DNA of 16,202 bases, from NCBI GenBank assembly GCA_002869605.1, contig PKUI01000215.1, forward strand, positions 1 through 16,202, given 5' to 3'. The translations under genes were made by a program, and so were the position numbers. Position 1 is the stretch's first letter; each line of letters begins with the position of its first letter. Shown piece by piece: positions 7,481 to 15,477 of this stretch. The DNA comes from Desulfuromonas sp. (GTDB taxonomy: Bacteria; Desulfobacterota; Desulfuromonadia; Desulfuromonadales; SZUA-401). The notes under the pieces were generated by a model. The model was not told the origin of the DNA, made no database searches, and saw nothing but the letters and a program-made list of their open reading frames with translations.

Positions 7481-8761
7481 CTATAGAGTGAATTTCTCGT
7501 TGAACAGTTCATCGAACGGCAGCGTGCGCGACTGCTCATCGGCAAGTCCCAGGACCTCGACACTGCCACCCTCCAGCCAGATGACGTGCCGATAGTGCAT
7601 CTTGCGTGCATAGTCGAGGGTCTCCTCGCGGGGACGCACGATCATGTCCCGGGCCACGGCATAACCGCGCTGACGCAGGTGGATCGCGAGCCGCTGCGCC
7701 GGGCCCTTGTCGTCACCGGCCTGGCTCAAAAGCACGTCGCAGCCACGCTGCACGCGGCCGTTGAGTTCCCGATCGAGCGCAAACAGCAGTTCGAGGATAT
7801 TGAAGGTGAAACCGGTGGCCGGAGCCGGGGCACCGTAGCTCGCCATCAGGCCGTCGTAACGTCCACCGGAACAGACCGCCTGCCCGACCCCCGGAAGAAA
7901 ACCCTGCAGGGTAATACCGGTATGGTAGTCGAGCCCGCGCAGTTCGCCGAGGTCGAAGGTGACATGCTCCTCAACCCCGTAAACCTTGAGGATATCGCGT
8001 ACCGTGAACAGCGTCTCGAGGGCTCTTTTCGAGCGCTCGTTGCTGACCGTGGCGGCGGCCCGCTCAAGCACTTCGACACCGCCGAACAGGCGGGGCAGCG
8101 CCATCACCTCGCTGCGCGCACGCTCGTCGATATCGAGTTCGGCAAGCAGCTCGCGCAGGCTCGAAGCATCCTTGCGCGAAATCGCCTCGGTGACCCGATG
8201 TGCCGCTTCCCCTTCAAGATCCAGGCTATCGAGAACCCCACGGAAAAACTCGACCTGCCCGAGATCGACGGAGAACTCCTTGGCACCGACCGCGCGGAAG
8301 CACTCGACCACCATGGCGATCATTTCGGCGTCCGCCTCGAGGCTTTCCAGGCCGATCAGTTCAACCCCGGCCTGCAGGATCTCACGATCCTTGCCGGCCT
8401 GCTGCTCGGCATGGCGTAACACCCGGCCGGTGTAACAAAGACGCAGCGGCAGAGGCAGTTCGCTCATGCGGGTCGCGGCAATACGGGCGATCTGCGGGGT
8501 CATATCGGGAGAGAAGGCGACCATGCGCCCGCTCTGACGATCGTCGAAGCGCACGGTATGGTTGACCAGATCGCTCCCCAGGCCCCGTTCGAGCACCTGC
8601 AGATGCTCAAGCGACGCGGGAATGATCCGTTCGAACCCCCAGCGAGAGAAGACCTCCTGCAGGGTACTGGTGAGATAACCGATTTTTGCGGCCCGGATAG
8701 GGAGAAAATCCTTGACCCCTTTGGGCAGGGCATTCTCCAGGGCATGATCTGAAAACTGCAA
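7481..8761 (-). CDS. hisZ: ATP phosphoribosyltransferase regulatory subunit HisZ
   Basis: HisZ is a histidyl-tRNA-synthetase-like protein without aminoacylation activity. It binds the short form of HisG and is needed for the first step of histidine synthesis. This 426-aa protein begins with the LPKGVKDFLP segment typical of the family. It has the PLRLCYTGRVLRH region, where the synthetase motif 2 is changed to HAEQQAGKDREILQ, and the later LDYHTGI (277-283) and CSGGRYDGL segments. The altered motif 2 argues for HisZ over HisS. The start is TTG at 8761, supported by a GAGG six bases upstream (8768-8771) and by the absence of a nearby ATG. hisG is not in the window. It lies between serA and purA, same strand, with gaps of 87 and 67 bases, so cotranscription is plausible. 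Confidence 0.93.
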   Translation of the reverse strand: MQFSDHALENALPKGVKDFLPIRAAKIGYLTSTLQEVFSRWGFERIIPASLEHLQVLERGLGSDLVNHTVRFDDRQSGRMVAFSPDMTPQIARIAATRMSELPLPLRLCYTGRVLRHAEQQAGKDREILQAGVELIGLESLEADAEMIAMVVECFRAVGAKEFSVDLGQVEFFRGVLDSLDLEGEAAHRVTEAISRKDASSLRELLAELDIDERARSEVMALPRLFGGVEVLERAAATVSNERSKRALETLFTVRDILKVYGVEEHVTFDLGELRGLDYHTGITLQGFLPGVGQAVCSGGRYDGLMASYGAPAPATGFTFNILELLFALDRELNGRVQRGCDVLLSQAGDDKGPAQRLAIHLRQRGYAVARDMIVRPREETLDYARKMHYRHVIWLEGGSVEVLGLADEQSRTLPFDELFNEKFTL

Positions 8762-8848
8762 GTTTAGCCTCGTTTACATGGATTGATTATTGATTATCAC
8801 GCTGTCCTTTGGACCTTGTAGGCCAGGCAGCGCCCCCTACGTCACGCG

Positions 8849-10432
8849 CTAGAGTTTTACCTGGTCGGCCGCCACGATGTAATCATCGTTACGCAGCGTC
8901 TCCAGCACCGCCTCGGGAATTTCATCATCGATGGTCAGCAGCGAAACCGCCTGGCCATCGATCTTGCGTCGCGAGAGGTTCATCATCGCGATATTCACCC
9001 CGGCTTCGCCGAGGACCTTGCCGATAAAACCGACCACGCCGGGGCGGTCATGGTTGCGCAGCACCAGAATATATCCCTCGGGGACCGCCTCGACCGGGAA
9101 GCCGTCGATGCGCACCAGGCGGATGTCGTGTTCGCCGAACAGCGCCCCGCTGACCGTATGCGTCCCGTCGGTCGTCTCGACCTCCAGTTCGACCAGGTTG
9201 GAGAAACCGTCACTGACGCTGTACTTCGCCTCGACCACGGTAATGCCGCGCTCCCGTGCCAAATGCGAGGCATTGACGAAGTTCACCTGCTCGCCGAGCA
9301 TCGGCGTCAGCAAACCCTTGAGAGCCGCAACCGTCAACGGTTGCAGCGGATAGTCGGTCACGCTGCCGGCGTAGCGCAGGGTAATCTTATGCAGCCCCTT
9401 GGCCCGATACTGCGCCTGGAATCTGCCGAGCTTCTCCGCCAGCGTCAGATAGGGGCGCATGACCGTCAACAGTTCGGCGTTGAGCGATGGGACATTGACC
9501 GCGTTCTCAACCTCGCCGCGCAACAGAAAGGCGACGATCTGACCGGCCACCTGGCGCGCCACGTTGGTCTGCGCATCGAGGGTCGCCGTGCGCAGGTGCG
9601 GCGTAAAGATCACGTCCTCGCGGCTCAACAGCGGATGGTCGCGATCGGGCGGTTCCTTGGCAAACACGTCCAGGGCCGCTCCGGCCACGCGCTTCTCCTG
9701 CAACGCTTCGAGCAGTGCCTCCTCGTCGATCAGGCCACCTTGAGCGCAGTTGATGATCCTGACCCCCGGACGGACCTTGGCCAACGCATCCGTGTCAAGC
9801 AGGTTCTCGGTCTCCTCGGTGAGCGGCAGATGCATGGTGAGAAAGTCACACTGCGACAACAGCTTGTCGAATTCGACCTGCTCGGCCCCCATCTGGTGGA
9901 CACTCTCTTCGCTCAGGTAGGGGTCATACACCAGCACCCGCATCTTGAGCCCCAGTGCCCGCTCAACCACCAACCTCCCGATCTTGCCGGCGCCGAGGAC
10001 ACCGAGGGTCTTGCCGGTGATCTCGACCCCGAAAAACGGTTCCTGCTCCCAGAAACCACGACGTATATGCCGATCCCCCTGGGGGATCTTGCGGGCCAGG
10101 GCGAGCAGCATGGCAAGGGTATGCTCGGCGCTGGTTGTCGCGCTGCCGAACGGGGTATTGACCACCACCACGCCACGGCGGGTCGCCTCGGCCATATCGA
10201 TATTGTCGGTGTCGATACCAGCCTTGCCGATCATCCTCAGTTTTGCAGCGGCCTGCAGCACTTCGGCAGTGACCTCGGTACCGCTGCGCACCACCAGGGC
10301 GTCACAATCCTGCACCTCGGCAAGCAGCTCTTCGGGCTCAAGGCCCGGCAGGTAGCTGACCGTAAGCGCCTCGTTCTCCTCGAAGACCTGTAGCCCTTCG
10401 GCGGAGAACCTGTCGGTAACCAGAACTTTCAT
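8849..10432 (-). CDS. serA: D-3-phosphoglycerate dehydrogenase homologue with ACT domain
   Basis: By family this enzyme oxidises 3-phosphoglycerate with NAD to 3-phosphohydroxypyruvate, the first step of serine synthesis. The 527-aa protein has the substrate-binding half, an NAD-binding Rossmann fold (GAGKIG at 147-152, acidic Asp170), an intervening domain at about 310-440 and a C-terminal ACT domain from about 450 (NHDRPGVVGFIGKVL), which usually binds serine as feedback inhibitor. ATG 10432 is preferred to an upstream ATG at 10471 because the protein then starts MKVLVTD like its family, and the promoter would start RNA near 10480. Odd points: the catalytic Arg of the N-x-x-R-G motif is Gln231 (INCAQGG). 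The loop after the catalytic His279 reads HLRTAT instead of the usual HLGAST. The usual GRAG is GKAG (Lys70). Glu260 is kept. It may be a divergent or altered-function member. Confidence 0.9.
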   Translation of the reverse strand: MKVLVTDRFSAEGLQVFEENEALTVSYLPGLEPEELLAEVQDCDALVVRSGTEVTAEVLQAAAKLRMIGKAGIDTDNIDMAEATRRGVVVVNTPFGSATTSAEHTLAMLLALARKIPQGDRHIRRGFWEQEPFFGVEITGKTLGVLGAGKIGRLVVERALGLKMRVLVYDPYLSEESVHQMGAEQVEFDKLLSQCDFLTMHLPLTEETENLLDTDALAKVRPGVRIINCAQGGLIDEEALLEALQEKRVAGAALDVFAKEPPDRDHPLLSREDVIFTPHLRTATLDAQTNVARQVAGQIVAFLLRGEVENAVNVPSLNAELLTVMRPYLTLAEKLGRFQAQYRAKGLHKITLRYAGSVTDYPLQPLTVAALKGLLTPMLGEQVNFVNASHLARERGITVVEAKYSVSDGFSNLVELEVETTDGTHTVSGALFGEHDIRLVRIDGFPVEAVPEGYILVLRNHDRPGVVGFIGKVLGEAGVNIAMMNLSRRKIDGQAVSLLTIDDEIPEAVLETLRNDDYIVAADQVKL

Positions 10433-10486
10433 CGCACCATCGTCTCTGTAAAGCCCAGCGAAGCGGGGCATTCGACCGAACGGGTT

Positions 10487-10515
10487 AGGGTAGCAACAGC
10501 CCCCGGGAGTGTCAA
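10487..10515 (-). promoter_or_regulatory. serA promoter
   Basis: On the minus strand a perfect TTGACA (10510-10515) is followed after 17 bases by TACCCT (10487-10492), itself preceded by TGC as in extended -10 promoters. The start point would be near 10480, leaving a leader of about 48 nt before the ATG at 10432. Confidence 0.65.
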
Positions 10516-10589
10516 GCCTTTGCCCTCATCAGCCCCTACACTCCCATTGAGGTTTCCTCCATAGGCTGCGATGCTCCGCCTTTTCAAGC

Positions 10590-10627
10590 AAAAAACAAAA
10601 GCTCCATGCCTTGAAGCATGGAGCTTT
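10590..10627 (-). terminator. terminator of the cold-shock gene
   Basis: A perfect 12-bp stem (10598-10609 with 10616-10627) has a 6-base loop. On the minus strand the stem is followed by TTTTGTTTTTTG-like U-rich RNA. It lies about 25 bases past the stop of the cold-shock gene and separates it from serA. Confidence 0.88.
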
Positions 10628-10652
10628 ATACATCTTTCGTGTCGGTAGCCAT

Positions 10653-10853
10653 CTACAGTGGTGTCACCTCAACGGCCTGTGGGCCCTTGTCCCCGTCACG
10701 CACCTCGAAAGCGACCCGGGTTCCCTCTTCGAGGGTCTTGAAACCATCCATGACGATGGATGAGAAATGGACAAAAACATCTCCCCCATCAGGTTGCTCG
10801 ATAAAACCATACCCCTTGGAATTGTTGAACCACTTCACAGTACCTTCAGCCAT
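10653..10853 (-). CDS. cold-shock family nucleic-acid-binding protein (CspA type)
   Basis: This is a 66-aa single cold-shock domain, the usual length. It keeps the GTVKWFN opening, the RNP1-like KGYGFI and the RNP2-like DVFVHFSSI, which form the RNA/single-stranded-DNA binding face, and the C-terminal GPQAVEV strand. Such proteins melt RNA structure at low temperature or in growth. The ATG at 10853 fits the family start [14 protein letters not shown] lies ten bases upstream (10864-10868). A longer reading from 10895 would add an unrelated 14-residue head. It is followed by a strong terminator and is probably a single-gene unit. Which paralogue it is cannot be told. Confidence 0.96.
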   Translation of the reverse strand: MAEGTVKWFNNSKGYGFIEQPDGGDVFVHFSSIVMDGFKTLEEGTRVAFEVRDGDKGPQAVEVTPL

Positions 10854-10890
10854 TTTCCAACCACTCCTTTTCGATTTAATCTGCACGGGC

Positions 10891-10919
10891 ACCATACCCG
10901 CGCCTGCATCACATATGAA
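10891..10919 (-). promoter_or_regulatory. possible promoter of the cold-shock gene
   Basis: On the minus strand TTCATA (10914-10919) and TATGGT (10891-10896) are 17 bases apart, each matching four of six consensus bases. The leader would be about 30 nt, much shorter than the long leaders of some enterobacterial csp genes. A 7-bp hairpin (10883-10903) overlaps the -10 box, so it would not be transcribed whole. Confidence 0.35.
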
Positions 10920-10931
10920 TATGCACTCCGC

Positions 10932-11099
10932 TCAGCTGCCGGAGCCCTGCCGCTTATGCCGCTCATGCTCAAAATGCTGCTGACGACAGGCCGGACAGAT
11001 CGTCGACGTATCGATCTCACTGCGCCCCGGAACGATCTGGTAACCTTCTCCCGGCTTGGACCCCATAAAGTTTCCACACCAGGCACAATAGCGTAGCAC
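10932..11099 (-). CDS. small two-CxxC (zinc-ribbon-like) protein
   Basis: This 55-aa protein has CAWC at residues 5-8 and CPAC near residues 36-39, spaced as for a single zinc-binding ribbon, followed by a basic, His-rich tail (HFEHERHKR). I do not recognise a named family. The GTG start at 11099 is chosen for two reasons: GGGAGG lies four bases upstream (11104-11109), and the only upstream ATG (11150) lies inside the promoter spacer and so before the transcript starts. The gene follows pepA on the same strand but seems to have its own promoter. A binding role in regulation or protein contact is possible; nothing in the sequence fixes it. Confidence 0.7.
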   Translation of the reverse strand: MLRYCAWCGNFMGSKPGEGYQIVPGRSEIDTSTICPACRQQHFEHERHKRQGSGS

Positions 11100-11128
11100 A
11101 CCGCCTCCCTTAGTCTTCGGTTTTGAAA

Positions 11129-11156
11129 AAGGTAGCAAACCCTCGGGCATTGTCAA
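11129..11156 (-). promoter_or_regulatory. promoter of the small CxxC gene
   Basis: A perfect TTGACA (11151-11156) is followed after 16 bases by TACCTT (11129-11134) with TGC directly before it. The pattern closely resembles the serA promoter. The start point would be near 11122, giving a leader of about 20 nt before the GTG. Confidence 0.6.
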
Positions 11157-11175
11157 ACAACCGACGGCACTTGCC

Positions 11176-12672
11176 TTAAAGCGCCTGCAGATAATCGAGC
11201 AGCAGACGCACGCCGAACCCGGTCCCCCCTTTGGGCTGATGGGGTTTCCCCTGTTCCTCCCAGGCGGTTCCAGCGATGTCGAGGTGGGCCCAGTTGAGAT
11301 CCTTGGTGAAGTGCTGCAGAAACGCCGCCGCAGTAATCGTCCCGGCGGTGCGGCCACCGATGTTCTTGATATCCGCCACGTCACTCTTGATCTGCGCCCT
11401 GTAGGGTGCCCACAGCGGCAGCTGCCAGAGCCTCTCGCCACTGCGCTCTCCTGCCTTGAGCAGTTTCTGGACCAGGCGCTCGTCGCTGCCGAGGACCGCC
11501 GCCGCATGGTTCCCCAGGGCGATGATACAGGCTCCGGTGAGCGTCGCCAAATCGATCACCGTGCGCGGCTGGTAACGCCGTGCATAGGTCAGGGCATCGG
11601 CCAGGATCAGGCGCCCCTCCGCATCGGTGTTGAGAACTTCGACGGTAGTTCCGGAAAGTGTGGTCAGGATATCCCCGGGGCGGATCGCCGTCCCAGAGGG
11701 GAGGTTCTCCACCGCCGGCACGATGCCGACCAGGTTCAGCGGCAGTCCGAGCAGCGCCGCCGCGTACATGGTGCCGAGCACCGCGGCACCGCCGGCCATA
11801 TCCATCTTCATCTCGTCCATCTTCTCGGCCGGCTTGAGCGAGATGCCGCCGGCATCGAACACCACCCCCTTGCCGACCAAAGCGATCGGAGCCTCCCCTT
11901 CGGGCCCGCCGCGATGCTCGAGCACAATCATGCACGGTTCACGCTCGCTTCCCTGGGCCACTCCGAGCAGCGCCCCCATCTTCTCCTCCTGCAATGCCTG
12001 CTTGTCGAGGACCGTACACTCGAGACCGACCTCGGCGGCGATCTCCCGGGCACGCTCGGCGAGGTGCTGCGGTGACTTGACGTTGCCCGGCTCGTTCACC
12101 AGGTCGCGCGCAAAGCAGACCCCGCGCAGCACCTGCTGCGCCTGCTCCAGGGCGGCTTCGGCCACCGACAGGTCATCGCGCGGCGCGACCAGCAGCAGCG
12201 CCCGCTCAAGCGCCGGTTCCAGCTTGTCGGCCTCCTCGGTACGATAGCGATCGAAGCGGTAGTCCGCCAGCAGCATCCCCTCGGCGACCGCGGCAACCCG
12301 CCCTCCGAGATCACTCTTGGGCACTTCGCACTGCGCCATGGCCATCACGCAGCTGCGGATCCGCCGTGCCTGCAGCTGACGCACCGCATCGGCCGCCGCC
12401 TGGCGCAAGCCCCCCAGATCGGCTTCACGCACCCTGCCGAGACCCACCAGCATCACCCGCTCGGCGGGGATCTCCGCCGCGGCATGCAGCAGCAGGGTCT
12501 GCTGCGCGGCACCGGTGAACTCCTGTTGCCGCCAGGCCCGGGTCAGTGCTCCATCGAGGGCCTGATCGAGTTCCTGCAACTCCTTGCCGGGGCGCTTCCC
12601 TTCGAAAGCCCCCACGACGACACATGCACCTTTTTGTTTGAGGATTTCCCCCCGCTTAACCGTCATCTCCAT
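11176..12672 (-). CDS. pepA: leucyl aminopeptidase (M17 family)
   Basis: PepA is a cytoplasmic two-metal aminopeptidase, usually hexameric, that removes N-terminal residues from peptides. The 498-aa protein has a variable N-terminal domain (about 1-165) and the catalytic domain. In the latter are VGKGVVFDAGGISLKP (catalytic Lys268, metal ligand Asp273), the MDMAGGAAVLG segment and the family signature NTDAEGRL at 348-355 (metal ligands Asp350 and Glu352, catalytic Arg354). All expected active-site residues are present. The start is uncertain by a few codons: a GTG at 12681 is only two bases from AAGGAG, the ATG at 12672 is eleven bases from it and was chosen. glpD ends 41 bases upstream on the same strand, so both may share a transcript. 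Some PepA proteins also bind DNA; this cannot be judged here. Confidence 0.95.
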   Translation of the reverse strand: MEMTVKRGEILKQKGACVVVGAFEGKRPGKELQELDQALDGALTRAWRQQEFTGAAQQTLLLHAAAEIPAERVMLVGLGRVREADLGGLRQAAADAVRQLQARRIRSCVMAMAQCEVPKSDLGGRVAAVAEGMLLADYRFDRYRTEEADKLEPALERALLLVAPRDDLSVAEAALEQAQQVLRGVCFARDLVNEPGNVKSPQHLAERAREIAAEVGLECTVLDKQALQEEKMGALLGVAQGSEREPCMIVLEHRGGPEGEAPIALVGKGVVFDAGGISLKPAEKMDEMKMDMAGGAAVLGTMYAAALLGLPLNLVGIVPAVENLPSGTAIRPGDILTTLSGTTVEVLNTDAEGRLILADALTYARRYQPRTVIDLATLTGACIIALGNHAAAVLGSDERLVQKLLKAGERSGERLWQLPLWAPYRAQIKSDVADIKNIGGRTAGTITAAAFLQHFTKDLNWAHLDIAGTAWEEQGKPHQPKGGTGFGVRLLLDYLQAL

Positions 12673-12713
12673 TGCGTTCACTACTCCTTCGTATATTCGT
12701 GGATCGTGTCCTG

Positions 12714-14348
12714 TTAACTCTCATCAAGCGCCGTCTGGCGTCGATATTCCTCCTGCCAGCGCTGAACAACCTCGGCATCGGCTCCGAGCAGCTTCGCCAT
12801 CTGTTCGGCGACCGCTTTCAGCTCGGTCAGCCCGCGCCCCTTGCCGAGCGCCAGTGGCGTTCGGCGTCGCAGCAGGTCTGCCGGGCAGCGTGCCATTTCG
12901 TGCAGAACACCATAGGCCACCTGGACCCTCAGCAGCTCGGAGCCGGCGCAGACCGGCTCGGCCAACCCCGGGTCATCCTCGAGCATCGCGAGCAACTGCC
13001 GGGTCCGCGCACCGTAGAGCGCCGCCAACCGTTCGACCTGAGCGGCACTCACCCCCCCCAGTTTGCGCAGCATCCGCCAGTGGTGGCGATGCCCTGCGCG
13101 GATCTGCATCCCCTCGCCGCCCGGCAGCGCCACCCGGTCGGTACGACACCCCGGGTCTTTCAGGCCGAGCCGTGCCACCACCAGATCGGCAACTTCCTCT
13201 GCCACCGCCCGGTAGGTGGTGTATTTCCCCCCGCCAACAGAAATCAACCCCGAGGAGGAGACGACGACGCGATGCTCGCGCGACACCTTGGAGGCGCTCT
13301 CCTGGTCCTCGGCAATCAACGGGCGCAACCCGGCGAACGCGGCGACCACATCGTCGCGTCCGAGTTCGACATCGCGCAGATGTCGGCGGCTCTCCGCGAG
13401 CAGGTAATCGATATCGTCACGGGTCGGCATCACCCGATCGGGATCATCGCTATAATCGACATCGGTGGTACCGATCAGTGACAGGTCGCCCCAGGGGATG
13501 ACAAAAAACAGCCGTTCATCGCTGCCGGCCGTCAGGTAGAGGGCCTCGGCGCACTGGCCGATACGCGGTACCAGGATATGCGTACCGCGGGTCGGTCGCA
13601 ACAGCTCGCCATATTCCCCGTCAAGAGCGCGTACCTTATCGAGCCAGGGCCCGGCGGCATTGACCACGCAACGCGCGTGCACCTTGATCTCGCGCCCCGA
13701 CTCGAGATCGCGCAGTGTCGCTCCCGACAGCGTTCCCCCGCAATAGCTCAGAGCCACCGCCTCGAGGTAGTTGCCGACCTGCGCGCCGGCCTCTGCGGCG
13801 GCGATGACGTTCTCCAGGCAGAGGCGAGCGTCGTCCATACGGCAGTCCCAGTAACGAGCCACGCCGCGCAGCCCCTGTGGCTGCAGCACCGGGGCCAGCG
13901 AGAGCGCTCGCACCGCGGAAAGGATGCGATGATACCCGACACTGCGAAACGTCGAGAGCAAATCGTAGAGCATCAGGCCGGCCCGCACCATCCACAACGG
14001 TCGTGGGTCACCACGATAGACCGGGATAAAAAACGGCAGCGGCTGTACCAGGTGGGAAGCGATCTTCTGCAGCACCGCCCGTTCACGGCACGCCTCGAAG
14101 ACCAGGGAAAAATCGAAGTTTTCCATGTAGCGCAAACCGCCATGCACCAGCTTGGTGGAGGCACTCGAGGTCCCCGAAGCGAAGTCGCCCTTGTCGACCA
14201 GCAAGACGTCTAGACCACGCATGGCGAGATCACGCGCCAGTCCGGCACCGTTAATCCCGGCGCCGATAACCAGCACATCGAAATCCCGGGACGACCAATC
14301 TTCAATCGCACGCCGACCATAGGCGGAATGTGTCGATATCGCTCTCAT
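12714..14348 (-). CDS. glpD: glycerol-3-phosphate dehydrogenase, FAD-dependent
   Basis: The enzyme oxidises sn-glycerol 3-phosphate to dihydroxyacetone phosphate at the membrane and passes electrons to quinone. The 544-aa protein has an N-terminal FAD-binding GAGINGAG (residues 29-36), the acidic end of the second strand (VDKGDFASGTSS), the STKLVHGGLRY segment, NAAGPW, the RPTRGTH and IPWGDLSLIGTTD segments, and a late SVGGGKYTTYR, followed by a C-terminal helical domain. The order matches the GlpD/GlpA-like family. ATG 14348 is preferred to an in-frame GTG at 14396; no good Shine-Dalgarno lies before either. No glpK or glpF is nearby. The gene is divergent from the lipoprotein gene at 14506 and may be transcribed together with pepA. 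Confidence 0.95.
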   Translation of the reverse strand: MRAISTHSAYGRRAIEDWSSRDFDVLVIGAGINGAGLARDLAMRGLDVLLVDKGDFASGTSSASTKLVHGGLRYMENFDFSLVFEACRERAVLQKIASHLVQPLPFFIPVYRGDPRPLWMVRAGLMLYDLLSTFRSVGYHRILSAVRALSLAPVLQPQGLRGVARYWDCRMDDARLCLENVIAAAEAGAQVGNYLEAVALSYCGGTLSGATLRDLESGREIKVHARCVVNAAGPWLDKVRALDGEYGELLRPTRGTHILVPRIGQCAEALYLTAGSDERLFFVIPWGDLSLIGTTDVDYSDDPDRVMPTRDDIDYLLAESRRHLRDVELGRDDVVAAFAGLRPLIAEDQESASKVSREHRVVVSSSGLISVGGGKYTTYRAVAEEVADLVVARLGLKDPGCRTDRVALPGGEGMQIRAGHRHHWRMLRKLGGVSAAQVERLAALYGARTRQLLAMLEDDPGLAEPVCAGSELLRVQVAYGVLHEMARCPADLLRRRTPLALGKGRGLTELKAVAEQMAKLLGADAEVVQRWQEEYRRQTALDES

Positions 14349-14356
14349 GACAGCCG

Positions 14357-14384
14357 ATTCTACCTGTTTGCCTGCACGACGCAA
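14357..14384 (-). promoter_or_regulatory. possible glpD promoter
   Basis: On the minus strand TTGCGT (14379-14384) and TAGAAT (14357-14362) are 16 bases apart. The start point would fall near 14350, right at the ATG at 14348, which would make the mRNA nearly leaderless and fit the missing Shine-Dalgarno. The -35 match is poor. Confidence 0.3.
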
Positions 14385-14425
14385 ACCCGACGGCACAAAA
14401 AAGTGTTGGTGCAGGGCTGCATTTT

Positions 14426-14453
14426 TTGACAGTTCTTTCGTAGGAGTTAGAAT
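14426..14453 (+). promoter_or_regulatory. promoter of the divergent lipoprotein gene
   Basis: A perfect TTGACA (14426-14431) is followed after 16 bases by TAGAAT (14448-14453). The start point would be near 14460, giving a leader of about 45 nt that ends in AAGGAG and the ATG at 14506. Confidence 0.65.
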
Positions 14454-14505
14454 ACTTTATACTTTTTCTATTGTTTCTATCGGCATGAGGAAGGAGTCCC
14501 GATCG

Positions 14506-15363
14506 ATGATCAGATTTCGCCCGCTATCCCTCGTTTGGCTGGCCCTGTTGCTGCTCAGCGCCTGCGCCCCTGCGACTCAACCCGAGACCTGTGACCCGGC
14601 ATCTACACTCGGTGCCGACCGGATTGCCAGCACCTATCGCGACACCCCCGGCACCACCGCGATTGCCGGCAACGTCCACCTGGCCGAAACCACCGAGCCG
14701 CTAACCGACGCCTACGTCAACGTCTACCCCGACACCATCTCGAACCTGCTCGGCCCCAGCCAGTACATCTCCCTGCCGACCGCAGCCGATGGCAGCTACA
14801 GCATCGAGCTCCCTCCCGGCACCTACTACGTGGTGGCCCGCAAACGGGTCAGCGGCGACCCGACCGGCCCCCTCTCCCCCGGCGATTTCTACTCCGAGCA
14901 CCAGCGGGTGGTGGCCAACGTCGTGCCCGACCGTACGGTACTGGTCGACCTCGAAGTGGTCGCCATGCAAGCCCCAATGTTCTTCAAGAAGATGGTCATC
15001 GAAAAAGAGACCGCGACCGGCTTCCGCGGACACCTGGTCGATGCCAACGGACAGCCGATCATGGGCGGCTTCGCCATGGCCTACAGCGACCCCGACATGA
15101 AGCGCCTTCCCGACTTCGCCTCGACCCTCTCTGACCGCGAGGGGAGCTTCACTCTCTACCTCCCCGCCGGCGGCACCTATTACCTCGCAGCCCGCGTTCA
15201 CGCCTGGGACATGCCGCGCCCCGGCGAACCCTACGGGATCTACGGCGGCGACACCCCCACGGCAATGGAGATCGCCACCGGCAGTTTCCGCGAAAAGATC
15301 GAGATCGTCATGACCCCGTTCAGCGGCAATTACCAGCCGGGCAAGAGCCGCCGCCCCTTCTGA
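14506..15363 (+). CDS. lipoprotein with two carboxypeptidase-regulatory-like repeats
   Basis: This is a 285-aa protein with a lipoprotein signal peptide: MIRFRP start, leucine-rich core, lipobox LSAC with Cys20. Two beta-sandwich-like repeats follow. The first (about 45-155) has AIAGNVHL and DGSYSIELPPGTYYVVAR. The second (about 170-278) has GFRGHLVD and REGSFTLYLPAGGTYYLAAR. These are the G-x-[VL] and D-G-x-[FY]-x-[FL]-x-[LV]-P-x-G-x-Y-x-[VL]-x-A patterns of carboxypeptidase-regulatory-like (transthyretin-like) domains, which usually act as stability or binding modules. ATG 14506 is preferred to the ATG at 14485 because AAGGAG lies nine bases before it and the signal peptide begins there. 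GC is high (40 of 60 at 15061-15120), like the core genes. It has its own promoter and terminator. The role is unknown beyond an envelope location. Confidence 0.87.
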   Translation: MIRFRPLSLVWLALLLLSACAPATQPETCDPASTLGADRIASTYRDTPGTTAIAGNVHLAETTEPLTDAYVNVYPDTISNLLGPSQYISLPTAADGSYSIELPPGTYYVVARKRVSGDPTGPLSPGDFYSEHQRVVANVVPDRTVLVDLEVVAMQAPMFFKKMVIEKETATGFRGHLVDANGQPIMGGFAMAYSDPDMKRLPDFASTLSDREGSFTLYLPAGGTYYLAARVHAWDMPRPGEPYGIYGGDTPTAMEIATGSFREKIEIVMTPFSGNYQPGKSRRPF

Positions 15364-15385
15364 GCACAACCACCGATTTCAAACC

Positions 15386-15416
15386 GGGCCGGCAGCCATG
15401 CCGGCCCATTTATTTG
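15386..15416 (+). terminator. terminator of the lipoprotein gene
   Basis: A perfect GC-only 8-bp stem (15386-15393 with 15400-15407) with a 6-base loop is followed by ATTTATTT. It begins about 20 bases past the TGA at 15361-15363. Confidence 0.85.
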
Positions 15417-15477
15417 GGACCTTCTGAATCCATCATTGAAACTCCTTTGGCTGTTCCTGGAATGCGGGATTTGCATC

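Noticed and set aside
7481..8761. Histidyl-tRNA synthetase (hisS)
   Set aside because: The motif 2 region is degenerate and the PLRLCYTGRVLRH and LDYHTGI segments fit HisZ better.
9050..10393. 447-codon open frame antisense to serA
   Set aside because: Lies wholly within serA, has low-complexity His/Gln/Arg-rich content and no recognisable domain.
10883..10903. Hairpin before the cold-shock gene as a thermosensor or attenuator
   Set aside because: Only a 7-bp stem with a wobble pair and no U run, and it overlaps the likely -10 box, so it may not be transcribed whole.
11100..11150. Longer form of the CxxC protein starting at ATG 11150
   Set aside because: That ATG lies between the -35 and -10 boxes and has no ribosome site.
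12584..13501. Plus-strand 305-codon frame over the pepA/glpD junction
   Set aside because: Very rich in Arg, Pro, Ser and Ala, as expected from the reverse reading of GC-rich genes; both minus-strand genes are well supported.
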